A stretch of 22,492 nucleotides of DNA from GWF2-43-63 sp035390965 (lineage in GTDB: Bacteria; Bacteroidota; Bacteroidia; Bacteroidales; DTU049): positions 1-22,492 of the forward strand of contig DAOPKE010000045.1 in assembly GCA_035390965.1 (NCBI GenBank), read 5' to 3'. Below are positions 14,086 through 21,245 of this stretch, piece after piece. Below the pieces are notes generated by a model that saw nothing but the letters and a program-made list of their open reading frames with translations, was not told the DNA's origin and ran no database searches. A program made the position numbers and the translations under genes. The first letter of the stretch is position 1; each line of letters begins with the position of its first letter.

Positions 14086-15783
14086 ATGACGATACAACGA
14101 CAACAAAAGTGGGTTTATGCGGCTGCTTTGGCTTGCCTGTGGGCTTCCTCCGAAATTATTCTCGGTAGCTTTCTGCATAATCTTAAAGTCCCGATGCGGG
14201 GAACCATTCTGGCTTCCATCGCGGTAATGATTATGACTGCAGTCGGATATCGCTTTAAGTTAAAAGGCATCTACTGGCGTGCTGGCTTGCTCACTGCAGC
14301 CATGAAGACACTGAGTCCCAGCGCGGTTTTGCTGGGGCCCATGATGGCTATCACCATTCAGGGGCTTTTAATGGAAATTGTCATTTCTTTGGGTGGAACA
14401 CGTCGTATCATGTTTGTTCTTGGAGGGGCTATTTCAATTACATGGAATTTTGCGCATCTTATTCTTGGTTATTGGCTCTATTACGGAAACGATGTTGTAG
14501 CGCTTGGTGCAAGTCTTGTTCAATATGCACAGAAAGAAACCGGTTGGCAGCTCATTACTGGCTGGGGACTCATTGCCGCTTTTGGTTCTGTATATTTTAT
14601 CGCTGGTACTGTGGCTGCAATTATCGGAACCAGTATGAAGAAACCTGATTCCGGTAAAATACTGCACATCCCAAAGAAAGAAAAGCAAACAGCAAAACAG
14701 GTGAAAAGACATGATGCAAATCAACAACCAAGATCGCTCTACTGGCTGCTTTTGCTTGTTGTAATCGTTGTTTCCATGTTGATGGTTTTGTCTTATTTCC
14801 CGCTTGTAATTAGTATATTTGCGTGGATTGCCGTTATTTCCATTTTGATTATTCGTTATCGGAAATCTTATCGCCGTCTGGCAAAAGTTGGTTTTTGGGT
14901 GGTTTTCCTTTTACTTACGGTTTTGTCGTCTTTGCTGCTTGGCCCTACGATTGAAGAAGGTCTGATGATTGGTCTGCGCATGAATCTGCGTGCCATTTTG
15001 TTTGTTCTGGTATTATCGGCACTGAGTTTTGAGCTGCGCAACGAGAAACTTGCCAAGGCATTCAACATGCGCAATAAGGGATTCCTTAGCATACTTGAAA
15101 CCTGTTTTGAAACTCTTCCGATGGTTATTTCCATTCTGCCTCCGGCCAGATCTATTTTAAAAACTCCACGCGAAAGTTTATCTTTATTTGTGAGCACCAT
15201 TAATGTTTGGGTCGATTCCATGCATTTCCGGCAGCTGGAGCCGGCGCCGGCGGTTATCATTTCCGGCGAAAAGGGAAGCGGCAAGAGTAGGTTACTTTTG
15301 AATCGGGTTATACCTGAATTACACAGCACAAAAGTTGATTATGCCGGAATTCTGATGCAATACCTTTTCGATAAAGATGTACATGTTGGTTATACCATTT
15401 TATTGCTACCGGGAGATACTGAAATGACGCTTGTGGGACCCGATGTTAATGATGCCATTCTGTCAGTCGGCAAATATAGTTTTTCGCGTTCTGCATTCGA
15501 AGCGGGCTCGAAGCATATTGAACAACATCTGAATTCGGCCGAAATTATTTTTCTTGACGAAAGCGGTTGGCTCGAAACCTACGGTCTGGGCTGGTATGGC
15601 ATTTTGAAAGACATGCGTCTGAGCGGAAAACCCATGATTGTGGTTGTGCGCCCCGATCTGAAAGAAGACTTTGTGAAGTTCTGGAATATCGACGAAAAAG
15701 CGCTCCTGAAGCCGGATTCAGGAATTGCCGAAGTGCGCAGTGCGCTTGAGGCTTTGCAGGAAAATGAGCTGCCGCAGGCATGA
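14086..15783 (+). CDS. ECF-transporter-like membrane protein fused to a THEP1-type NTPase
   Basis: 565 aa from the ATG at 14086; an upstream TTG (14029) would lie inside the terminator. Three parts are visible. Residues about 1-185 are a multi-helix membrane domain resembling substrate-binding S components of ECF vitamin transporters (LWASSEIILGSFLHNLKVP; AAMKTLSPSAVLLGPMMAI). After a basic linker, residues about 216-355 resemble EcfT (GLRMNLRAILFVLVLSALSF, then PPARSIL, like the EcfT coupling ARG motif). Residues about 390-565 match the THEP1/NTPCR nucleoside-triphosphatase fold: P-loop GEKGSGKS (394-401), VGYTILLLPG, VGKYSFSRSAFE and FLDESGWLETYGLGW (489-503), parallel to the IDEIGKMEL block of THEP1. 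There is no ABC signature (LSGGQ), so the motor differs from EcfA. Substrate unknown. The gene stands alone with its own promoter. Confidence 0.7.
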   Translation: MTIQRQQKWVYAAALACLWASSEIILGSFLHNLKVPMRGTILASIAVMIMTAVGYRFKLKGIYWRAGLLTAAMKTLSPSAVLLGPMMAITIQGLLMEIVISLGGTRRIMFVLGGAISITWNFAHLILGYWLYYGNDVVALGASLVQYAQKETGWQLITGWGLIAAFGSVYFIAGTVAAIIGTSMKKPDSGKILHIPKKEKQTAKQVKRHDANQQPRSLYWLLLLVVIVVSMLMVLSYFPLVISIFAWIAVISILIIRYRKSYRRLAKVGFWVVFLLLTVLSSLLLGPTIEEGLMIGLRMNLRAILFVLVLSALSFELRNEKLAKAFNMRNKGFLSILETCFETLPMVISILPPARSILKTPRESLSLFVSTINVWVDSMHFRQLEPAPAVIISGEKGSGKSRLLLNRVIPELHSTKVDYAGILMQYLFDKDVHVGYTILLLPGDTEMTLVGPDVNDAILSVGKYSFSRSAFEAGSKHIEQHLNSAEIIFLDESGWLETYGLGWYGILKDMRLSGKPMIVVVRPDLKEDFVKFWNIDEKALLKPDSGIAEVRSALEALQENELPQA

Positions 15784-15895
15784 AATAGCTGCGAAGTTCA
15801 AAAAACGCTGCCGGTGCTGCAGAGGATGGAGAGCTGTCACACGTGAATTGTGGTTGAGATTGATTTGTTTTTGTTCTTACCTTCATTCTTGAAAA

Positions 15896-16387
15896 TCAAT
15901 GCCTGGTTTTTGTAACTGTTTTCGTTCCATCTTTATTATAGATAACGTCCCTGTTTAATTTGAGATACCCACCAGTACCTTCACATTGAACCAAACGATA
16001 TTGCTTTCTCGTAATTTTTTTCTGCTTAAATTCTTTGTTTTTGTTATAGTATCTAACCCAGCCGTCCCACATAAACGCGGGGACTTTCCTTGAAACAAAT
16101 TTATACCGATTGTTTTTGTTTGAATTATATACTTCTCTTGTTGAGATTTCAGCAAAAATACTTTTGTTAGAAAAATCGAGACATATTTTTTTCTTGATTC
16201 TATAATATACAAATGTGTCAATATAGTGAGCAGAGTCGGTTTTTTCGACGCTCAACTTTTGTGTAACAGTGTTATATCCTTTATACACGCCTTTCTCGCA
16301 GTTTGTTCTAATGCCAATAACCGGATCGCTAAACCGGCATGAGGTGTCGAGAATGATTAAAAGCAAATAAACAACGATATTTTTCAT
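15896..16387 (-). CDS. Small exported protein of unknown function
   Basis: 163 aa. Begins with a short basic start and hydrophobic stretch (MKNIVVYLLLIILDTSC), so it is probably exported; C17 could be lipidated, but the DTSC context is a poor lipobox. The mature part is rich in Lys, Asn and Tyr and coded by AT-rich DNA, unlike the metabolic genes in the window. The C-terminal half (GYLKLNRDVIYNKDGTKTVTK) looks like beta-strand sequence. No family recognised. It starts 24 nt after the FISUMP gene ends, on the same strand, so the two are probably cotranscribed. The 112-nt gap towards the convergent transporter gene shows no clear terminator. Confidence 0.6.
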   Translation of the reverse strand: MKNIVVYLLLIILDTSCRFSDPVIGIRTNCEKGVYKGYNTVTQKLSVEKTDSAHYIDTFVYYRIKKKICLDFSNKSIFAEISTREVYNSNKNNRYKFVSRKVPAFMWDGWVRYYNKNKEFKQKKITRKQYRLVQCEGTGGYLKLNRDVIYNKDGTKTVTKTRH

Positions 16388-16411
16388 GTTTCTTGTTTGA
16401 CAAAAGAATTT

Positions 16412-17758
16412 TCAGTCTTTCACACACCGGCAGCTGAAGCCGTTTTCAGGCACATACGCGGAACGCCCAATGACCGAAACGCTGTAGTTTAATGCATATA
16501 CCCATGGTAAAAATGAAAACGATTGGGAGGATGTCCAGAAATACGCGCTTTGTCCATAATCTTCAAAAACGCCATCCCATGTGTCGCCGCCGGGCAATCC
16601 CCCAAAACCGTATTTGTCCGATGCAGCAAGGTTGGGTGACCACCAGTTTGTCGAACAGGTCTCTTTCAGATAGCCGCCTTCCAGAATGCCATACACACCC
16701 AGATTCATATCGTATGGAAAACTATTCGGATTGTCAGCGATGGCGCGGCTCAGCGTTGTCCATTCATAATGCGATGGAATGTGCCAGCCATTCGGACACA
16801 TGCCCTGAACGGGGGTTGCACAATCATCGTCAGGCGCGGCTCCGGTTCCGTTGCATGCGCTTGCGCCTGCCATAAGAATATTCCACTCGTACAGTCCGCC
16901 CATGGGACAAGTCGGATCTTCCTGTCCGTTGATATCCATGCAGAATTTTGTTCCTGCAACCTGCGGTGTTGTGATGGTGGCAAATGTTCCTGCATTCAGG
17001 TTTTCGGCCATCCACCACTGATTGCCAATGCGCACAACGCTGTAGTGATTTCCGTCATTGTCGGAGCAGGCCATAAAAGTAAAAGTGACCGTTTCATCCA
17101 TCGTTGGTGTGAGCATCATTATTGTTCTGTAATTACCTGATTTTCCTGTCAGTTTGAGTACGTCACCATTATTGTACTGCATTTGAACAATAGCTCTGGT
17201 ATTGCGTTGCAGAGATTTATTATGTAATGGCTTCGTACTTCTGTTCTCTTTTTCAGCAATCAGACCTTCATATAGAATAACCGGATTTTGGGCTGTTTCG
17301 TTTGTACTGATTATTTTTTTAGAAAGCAAACCATTGTCCGATTGCAGCTGCATTATATATACTCCTTTCGGCATAGTGTTGATGCTGAACTGGTGTGTGC
17401 CCTGTGTGACTATTTGTTGTCTGGAAGCAATGATTTTTCCTTCCGTATTCACCAGAGTAAGTGTTACCAAACCAGCATTTGCTGCCGAATACAGTATATA
17501 GCTGTTTTCTGCGGCAGGATTTGGATATTGACTCACAACAGGCGATTGTGAAAAATGATTTTCATTGATTCCAACTGTTTCAACCAGATTCAGAATATTG
17601 CTGCCTGCAATAGTAATGCTGGCGCATTGTGTAAGATTTTCAACAGTAACCGATTCCACCGTGCTGCTGGCACCTGTCCCTGCAAAATCGATGAAGTGAT
17701 TCTGTGCATGAACAGCAAAAGTACTCATGAGACCAATGAGAAGACAAAGGTTTTTCAT
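16412..17758 (-). CDS. Secreted FISUMP-domain protein with internal Por-tail-like segment
   Basis: 448 aa from the ATG at 17758, which puts a clean signal peptide at the N-terminus (MKNLCLLIGLMSTFAVHAQ). Residues about 76-152 resemble the type IX secretion sorting domain (QYPNPAAENSYILYS, VTLTLVNTEGKII, MPKGVYIMQLQSDNG, LSKKII). Residues about 231-448 are the FISUMP domain (Fibrobacter succinogenes major paralogous domain): DGNHYSVVRIGNQWWMAENL, GGLYEWN, CPNGWHIPSHYEWTTL, YFWTSSQ and the final GFSCRCVKD. Both are common in surface proteins of Bacteroidota; the function of FISUMP is not known. The sorting-like segment is normally at the very C-terminus, so its internal position is unusual. The next upstream gene ends 46 nt away. 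Confidence 0.85.
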   Translation of the reverse strand: MKNLCLLIGLMSTFAVHAQNHFIDFAGTGASSTVESVTVENLTQCASITIAGSNILNLVETVGINENHFSQSPVVSQYPNPAAENSYILYSAANAGLVTLTLVNTEGKIIASRQQIVTQGTHQFSINTMPKGVYIMQLQSDNGLLSKKIISTNETAQNPVILYEGLIAEKENRSTKPLHNKSLQRNTRAIVQMQYNNGDVLKLTGKSGNYRTIMMLTPTMDETVTFTFMACSDNDGNHYSVVRIGNQWWMAENLNAGTFATITTPQVAGTKFCMDINGQEDPTCPMGGLYEWNILMAGASACNGTGAAPDDDCATPVQGMCPNGWHIPSHYEWTTLSRAIADNPNSFPYDMNLGVYGILEGGYLKETCSTNWWSPNLAASDKYGFGGLPGGDTWDGVFEDYGQSAYFWTSSQSFSFLPWVYALNYSVSVIGRSAYVPENGFSCRCVKD

Positions 17759-17804
17759 TGTTGGTGTGTTTTGTTTGATAGTGCGTTTTCTGAGATTATT
17801 TCGT

Positions 17805-18452
17805 TTATTTTTTCTTCTCAATTCTTTTAAATCCAAAATAAATCAGTCCAATGCAAATAATTAGTCCAACGATGGCCGGAATGATAATGGATTTGCCCGA
17901 TTCACCTGCGTTGTAGATGCTCCAGAGTATTTTTCCTGTGGCCATTAAAACAACAACACCCAATCCCATCCAGATGCTGCGTTTCCAGAATGCAAGCCCC
18001 AGTGCGGTAAATGAAACCGGTACTGCAAAAATCAGCAGAAGCTTTTTATAGTCCCATGCACCATACAGCCAATCTTTTTCGAATTGCAGAAATTCCTGTA
18101 CTTCGGTGCTGACGCTGGCGGGCGCATTGAACCAGAACATGCTGGTGAACAAACAAAAAATGGTTATGGATATTCCGCTCCAGCTGTGCCGGTACGCAAA
18201 AAAACAAAACGGAATCAGAAACAACGGCCGTATATACCAGCTCCATTGATTATGATGCCGTTCGAAAACCCAGTTGAAAAATGTTTCATGCGTCATCGAA
18301 ATCACAATGAATGCGATGGTCAGCAATGCAAAAACGATGGCAATGGCGGTGTCGTTTCTTTTTAATAAGCGACTTGCGTTTTGATACGGTTTTGTTTTGC
18401 TTTTTTTTTCATGGAATTGTGTAAACAAATATATTAATTTTCCTGCAGGCAA
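17805..18452 (-). CDS. Integral membrane protein of unknown function, start uncertain
   Basis: Open frame of 215 codons with six or so hydrophobic helices (for example TAIAIVFALLTIAFIVISM, LFLIPFCFFAYRH, KLLLIFAVPVSFTALGLAFW, IIPAIVGLIICIGLIYFGF) and a basic C-terminus. No family recognised. The frame has no ATG near its beginning: the first possible starts are TTG codons at 18452 and 18428, both lying inside -7 box sequences. The only well-placed ATG (18412) is one base out of frame because of a run of nine A; with ten A it would read MKKKSKTKPYQNASRLLKRND and join the frame. The coordinates given are therefore the open frame, not a proven start. Followed by the FISUMP gene on the same strand. 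Confidence 0.65.
   Translation of the reverse strand: MPAGKLIYLFTQFHEKKSKTKPYQNASRLLKRNDTAIAIVFALLTIAFIVISMTHETFFNWVFERHHNQWSWYIRPLFLIPFCFFAYRHSWSGISITIFCLFTSMFWFNAPASVSTEVQEFLQFEKDWLYGAWDYKKLLLIFAVPVSFTALGLAFWKRSIWMGLGVVVLMATGKILWSIYNAGESGKSIIIPAIVGLIICIGLIYFGFKRIEKKK
18401..18409. repeat. Nine-base A/T homopolymer at the start of the membrane-protein gene
   Basis: A run of nine T on the plus strand (A9 in the mRNA) directly follows the ATG at 18412. One extra A would put this ATG in frame with the 215-codon reading frame. Such tracts are prone to replication or transcription slippage, and also to sequencing error. Confidence 0.8.
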
Positions 18453-18457
18453 ATATA
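18426..18457 (-). promoter_or_regulatory. Two -7 boxes before the membrane-protein gene
   Basis: TATATTTG occurs twice on the minus strand, at 18450-18457 and 18426-18433, 37 and 13 nt before the ATG at 18412. Both fit TAnnTTTG. The -33 elements are not clear. Confidence 0.5.
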
Positions 18458-18492
18458 ATTTGAGTGAATCAAGGGAATTCAGCTCAGTTCTC

Positions 18493-19197
18493 TCAGCTCA
18501 GAATCACTTTCAGCGAATAATCAATCAACAGAAAAAGCAGAAAATATCCTTCAGTCATTTTTACATTCACCACGGCTTTCACAAAGCGTCGCGGCACATA
18601 GCTGATGGCCCAGGTGACCATCATCATCAGAAACACCATGACAATATTGCCTCCGAGGTCGTGGGTATCTGTGATCATTGACGACAGCATGTTGGTGAAA
18701 ATGACAGCGCACATCATAAGCGGGAATAAAAGAATCACGGCGACATATCTGTATTTTTTCTGTGGCATGTGATCCGCTTTGCGACTGGCTTTCATTATCC
18801 GCCAGTGCATGTAATACCAGAGTGCTGCAATCAGAAACATGGCTGTGAGCGAAATCCACATGGGCAGATTGGAAGCGGCGAAGGCGACCATTATAAATGC
18901 ACCGATCAGAATGGAGTTCATCAGCAGGGCTGATTCGGACTTGTCATTTTCATCACCTCTGAAAAAGCCACGTTCTATAACCATTTCGCCGACAAGCAAT
19001 CCGGCCAGATAGGCCACCGCGCAAATGATGAAAGGTGCTCCGAACACAATCAGCAAGCGGTCTTCGTCATTCATGTCAAGATAATGAAACATGATATAAC
19101 CAATAAAAAAATCGCAAATCACAATGCAGAAATCAATCACCACCGACCTAAAATTGCCGGAGGCGAGAAATTGATAGAATTGCTGTTTAAGTCTCAT
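18493..19197 (-). CDS. Integral membrane protein of unknown function
   Basis: 234 aa with about seven hydrophobic helices (VVIDFCIVICDFFIGYIMF, LLIVFGAPFIICAVAYLAGLL, SILIGAFIMVAFAASNLPMWI, LTAMFLIAALWYYMHW, YVAVILLFPLMMCAVIFTNML, IVMVFLMMMVTWAISYV, FLLFLLIDYSLKVIL). Short charged loops separate them (RGDENDKSES; RIMKASRKADHMPQKKYR). No family recognised. Its ATG lies 2 nt after the stop of the preceding lipoprotein gene (TGACCATG), implying a shared transcript and probably coupled translation. Confidence 0.7.
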   Translation of the reverse strand: MRLKQQFYQFLASGNFRSVVIDFCIVICDFFIGYIMFHYLDMNDEDRLLIVFGAPFIICAVAYLAGLLVGEMVIERGFFRGDENDKSESALLMNSILIGAFIMVAFAASNLPMWISLTAMFLIAALWYYMHWRIMKASRKADHMPQKKYRYVAVILLFPLMMCAVIFTNMLSSMITDTHDLGGNIVMVFLMMMVTWAISYVPRRFVKAVVNVKMTEGYFLLFLLIDYSLKVILS

Positions 19198-19199
19198 GG

Positions 19200-19607
19200 T
19201 CAGGGTTCAAAATCAGAGCTGTCAACAATTGCAGTGTATATCCCCAGACTTTTTGCAGACTCAAAATCCCAATTAAATTCATTATTGAAGTCTGTTTTTG
19301 TCTCAATTGTATCATGAATTAATATTCGCACACCAGTGATGTGGTACATGGATGAATCAACGTTGTTTGTTCTTCCGCCCACGCAATCTGAGCAATCACA
19401 GCGAAATCCTTCGGTAGTTCCCAGCAATCCATACTCATTTGGTTCAATGATTACAGTCCTGAATTCAGAGTTAAGGCTGTATTCCACTTTCAAAAGTTGA
19501 GTAGAGTTGTTATAAATCTTAAACTCATACTCAAAATAACAATCACAGCTGCATAATGCAACAATGCTAACGGTACAAAGGGAAAATACAAGTTTTGGAA
19601 ATTTCAT
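19200..19607 (-). CDS. Predicted lipoprotein of unknown function
   Basis: 135 aa. The N-terminus MKFPKLVFSLCTVSIVALCSC is a lipoprotein signal, with lipobox LCSC and lipidation expected at C21. The mature part has a cluster of Cys (FRCDCSDCVGG) and a beta-rich pattern (KIYNNSTQLLKVEYSLNSEF, RTVIIEPNEYGLL). No family recognised. It begins 39 nt after the end of the aldehyde dehydrogenase gene and forms a two-gene unit with the following membrane protein. Confidence 0.65.
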   Translation of the reverse strand: MKFPKLVFSLCTVSIVALCSCDCYFEYEFKIYNNSTQLLKVEYSLNSEFRTVIIEPNEYGLLGTTEGFRCDCSDCVGGRTNNVDSSMYHITGVRILIHDTIETKTDFNNEFNWDFESAKSLGIYTAIVDSSDFEP

Positions 19608-19646
19608 ATTTCGATTTCTTTTACTTATATAAAATTATAAATTATT

Positions 19647-21056
19647 TCAATACACCAATATCTTCATCTCCATATAATCCATCATTGCATATTTCACTCC
19701 TTCGCGGCCGAGGCCACTGTCCTTGATGCCACCGTAGGGCGCATGATCGACGCGGAAAGTCGGTACGTCATTGATGATCACACCGCCTACTTCCAATGTA
19801 TTGAAAGCATATTTCATGTGATCGAGCGAATCGGTGAAAACGCCCGCCTGTAGCCCGAAGCGCGAGTCATTCACTTGTTGTATCGCTTGTCTGTAATCGC
19901 TGAATTTTTCCAATGTCACTACCGGACCGAAAATTTCCATGCAGCACACATTCATTTCCGGTTTGGTGTCGATGAGTACTGTAGGCTCAAACGAAGCACC
20001 CGTGCGCTTTCCGCCACAGAGAATTTTCGCACCGTCTTTCACGGCATCCTGTACCCAGCTCTCCACGCGGATGGCATTGGCTTCGTCAATCATGGACGAA
20101 ATATCGGTGTCGGCCGCAAACGGTGAGCCCATCCTGAGTTTCGATGTTGCTTCGGCAAAGGCTTTGGCAAATGAATTAAAAATTTCTTCATGCACAAAAA
20201 TGCGTTGCGTGTGAATGCACACCTGCCCTGAATAGGCGAATGCACCTGCCACAACTTTGGGAACTGCTATATTCAGATCGGCGCTTTTGTCAATCACAAC
20301 GCCGGCATTGCCGCCGAGTTCGAGCACAACTTTTTTCTTACCTGCATCGGTTTTCATTTTCCAGCCTACTTCGGGCGAGCCGGTAAATGTCAGCACGGCG
20401 AAGCGCGGATCGGTCACCATCTGATTACCGCATTCGCGGTCGAGCGGCAACACCGACAGCGCACCTTTCGGAAGTCCGCTCTCAGCCATCAGCTGCGCCA
20501 TATACAACATAGACAGCGGTGTATTGCGCGATGGTTTGAGTATGATGGGACAACCTGCTGCAATGGCAGGCGCAATCTTGTGTATAGCTAAGTTCAATGG
20601 AAAATTGAACGGGCTGATTCCGGATACAATGCCAGCCGGAAAATATTTTATAATGGCTTCTTTGCCGCTGCCAGCCTGCGTCCAGTCGATTTTCATGAAT
20701 TCGCCTGCCACGCGGCGGCTTTCTTCGGCGGCCACTTCAAAAGTCTGTATGGCGCGATCGACCTCACCCAAAGCCAGCTTTAAGGGTTTTGCCGCTTCGC
20801 CTGCAATAATTTTCGCCATTCCATCTTTGTGTAAACGCAGTGTTGAAGCGCTTTTCATCAGTATGTCGTACTTTTTCCACGATGGCATTTCTTTCATTTC
20901 TGCCCGGACTTCTTCGGCCATTTTAATGGCTTTTTCGAGTTGAGGCTGTCCGGCCAGGTAGGTTGTACCAACCAATGAACCGTCGTAGGAGCAGGTTACA
21001 TCCAGTGTTTGTGCGGTCTGTATAAATTCACCGCCGATGCATATGGGGAAGGTCAT
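19647..21056 (-). CDS. NAD(P)-dependent aldehyde dehydrogenase
   Basis: 469 aa from the ATG at 21056; a TTG start at 21074 would lie within the -7 box region. Members of this superfamily oxidise aldehydes to acids. Visible landmarks: SPFNFPLN with the oxyanion Asn (N151), KPSRNTP, FTGSPEVG for cofactor binding, LELGGNAGVV with the general base Glu (E246), FAYSGQVCIHTQR with the catalytic Cys (C280), EIFGPVV, and PYGGIKDSGLGREG. The overall pattern resembles the lactaldehyde/non-phosphorylating glyceraldehyde-3-phosphate branch, but the substrate is not settled by the sequence. Cytoplasmic; single gene with its own promoter. Confidence 0.93.
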   Translation of the reverse strand: MTFPICIGGEFIQTAQTLDVTCSYDGSLVGTTYLAGQPQLEKAIKMAEEVRAEMKEMPSWKKYDILMKSASTLRLHKDGMAKIIAGEAAKPLKLALGEVDRAIQTFEVAAEESRRVAGEFMKIDWTQAGSGKEAIIKYFPAGIVSGISPFNFPLNLAIHKIAPAIAAGCPIILKPSRNTPLSMLYMAQLMAESGLPKGALSVLPLDRECGNQMVTDPRFAVLTFTGSPEVGWKMKTDAGKKKVVLELGGNAGVVIDKSADLNIAVPKVVAGAFAYSGQVCIHTQRIFVHEEIFNSFAKAFAEATSKLRMGSPFAADTDISSMIDEANAIRVESWVQDAVKDGAKILCGGKRTGASFEPTVLIDTKPEMNVCCMEIFGPVVTLEKFSDYRQAIQQVNDSRFGLQAGVFTDSLDHMKYAFNTLEVGGVIINDVPTFRVDHAPYGGIKDSGLGREGVKYAMMDYMEMKILVY

Positions 21057-21071
21057 GATGAATTGTTTTTG

Positions 21072-21079
21072 CAAATATA
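21072..21079 (-). promoter_or_regulatory. -7 box of the aldehyde dehydrogenase gene
   Basis: TATATTTG on the minus strand, 15 nt before the ATG, so the transcript leader is very short. An inverted repeat TCACG-TGAAA-CGTGA (21096-21110) covers the expected -33 region and could be an operator. Confidence 0.55.
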
Positions 21080-21095
21080 ATATTAGATGTGTTAA

Positions 21096-21110
21096 TCACG
21101 TGAAACGTGA
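21096..21110. promoter_or_regulatory. Inverted repeat, possible operator
   Basis: TCACG and CGTGA arms around TGAAA, 17 nt upstream of the aldehyde dehydrogenase -7 box. The position fits a repressor or activator site; the repeat is short, so chance is possible. Confidence 0.3.
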
Positions 21111-21226
21111 CAAGTGTGCGAATATGCTGATGTCCTAATTGGGCAATATGCTGCTGTTATGATTTGGAAATTTATAATCATTGTTCGAACGCTTCTTTAT
21201 TGGAGGATTCGGATAAATGCAATACA

Positions 21227-21245
21227 ATTCAGAATTTATCTGAAT
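21227..21245 (-). terminator. Weak hairpin spanning the MFS stop codon
   Basis: ATTCAGA/TCTGAAT arms with a five-base loop centred on the TAA stop (21236-21238). There is no T-tract after it, so termination is uncertain; it may protect the 3' end or affect the stop. Confidence 0.3.

Noticed and set aside
15784..15895. CTGTCAC near 15835 as another copy of the 27-bp repeat
   Set aside because: Only seven outer bases match; the rest of the element is absent.
17759..17836. Longer N-terminus for the FISUMP protein
   Set aside because: The extra 26 residues are highly basic, overlap the end of the preceding gene and would bury the signal peptide that begins at the ATG at 17758.
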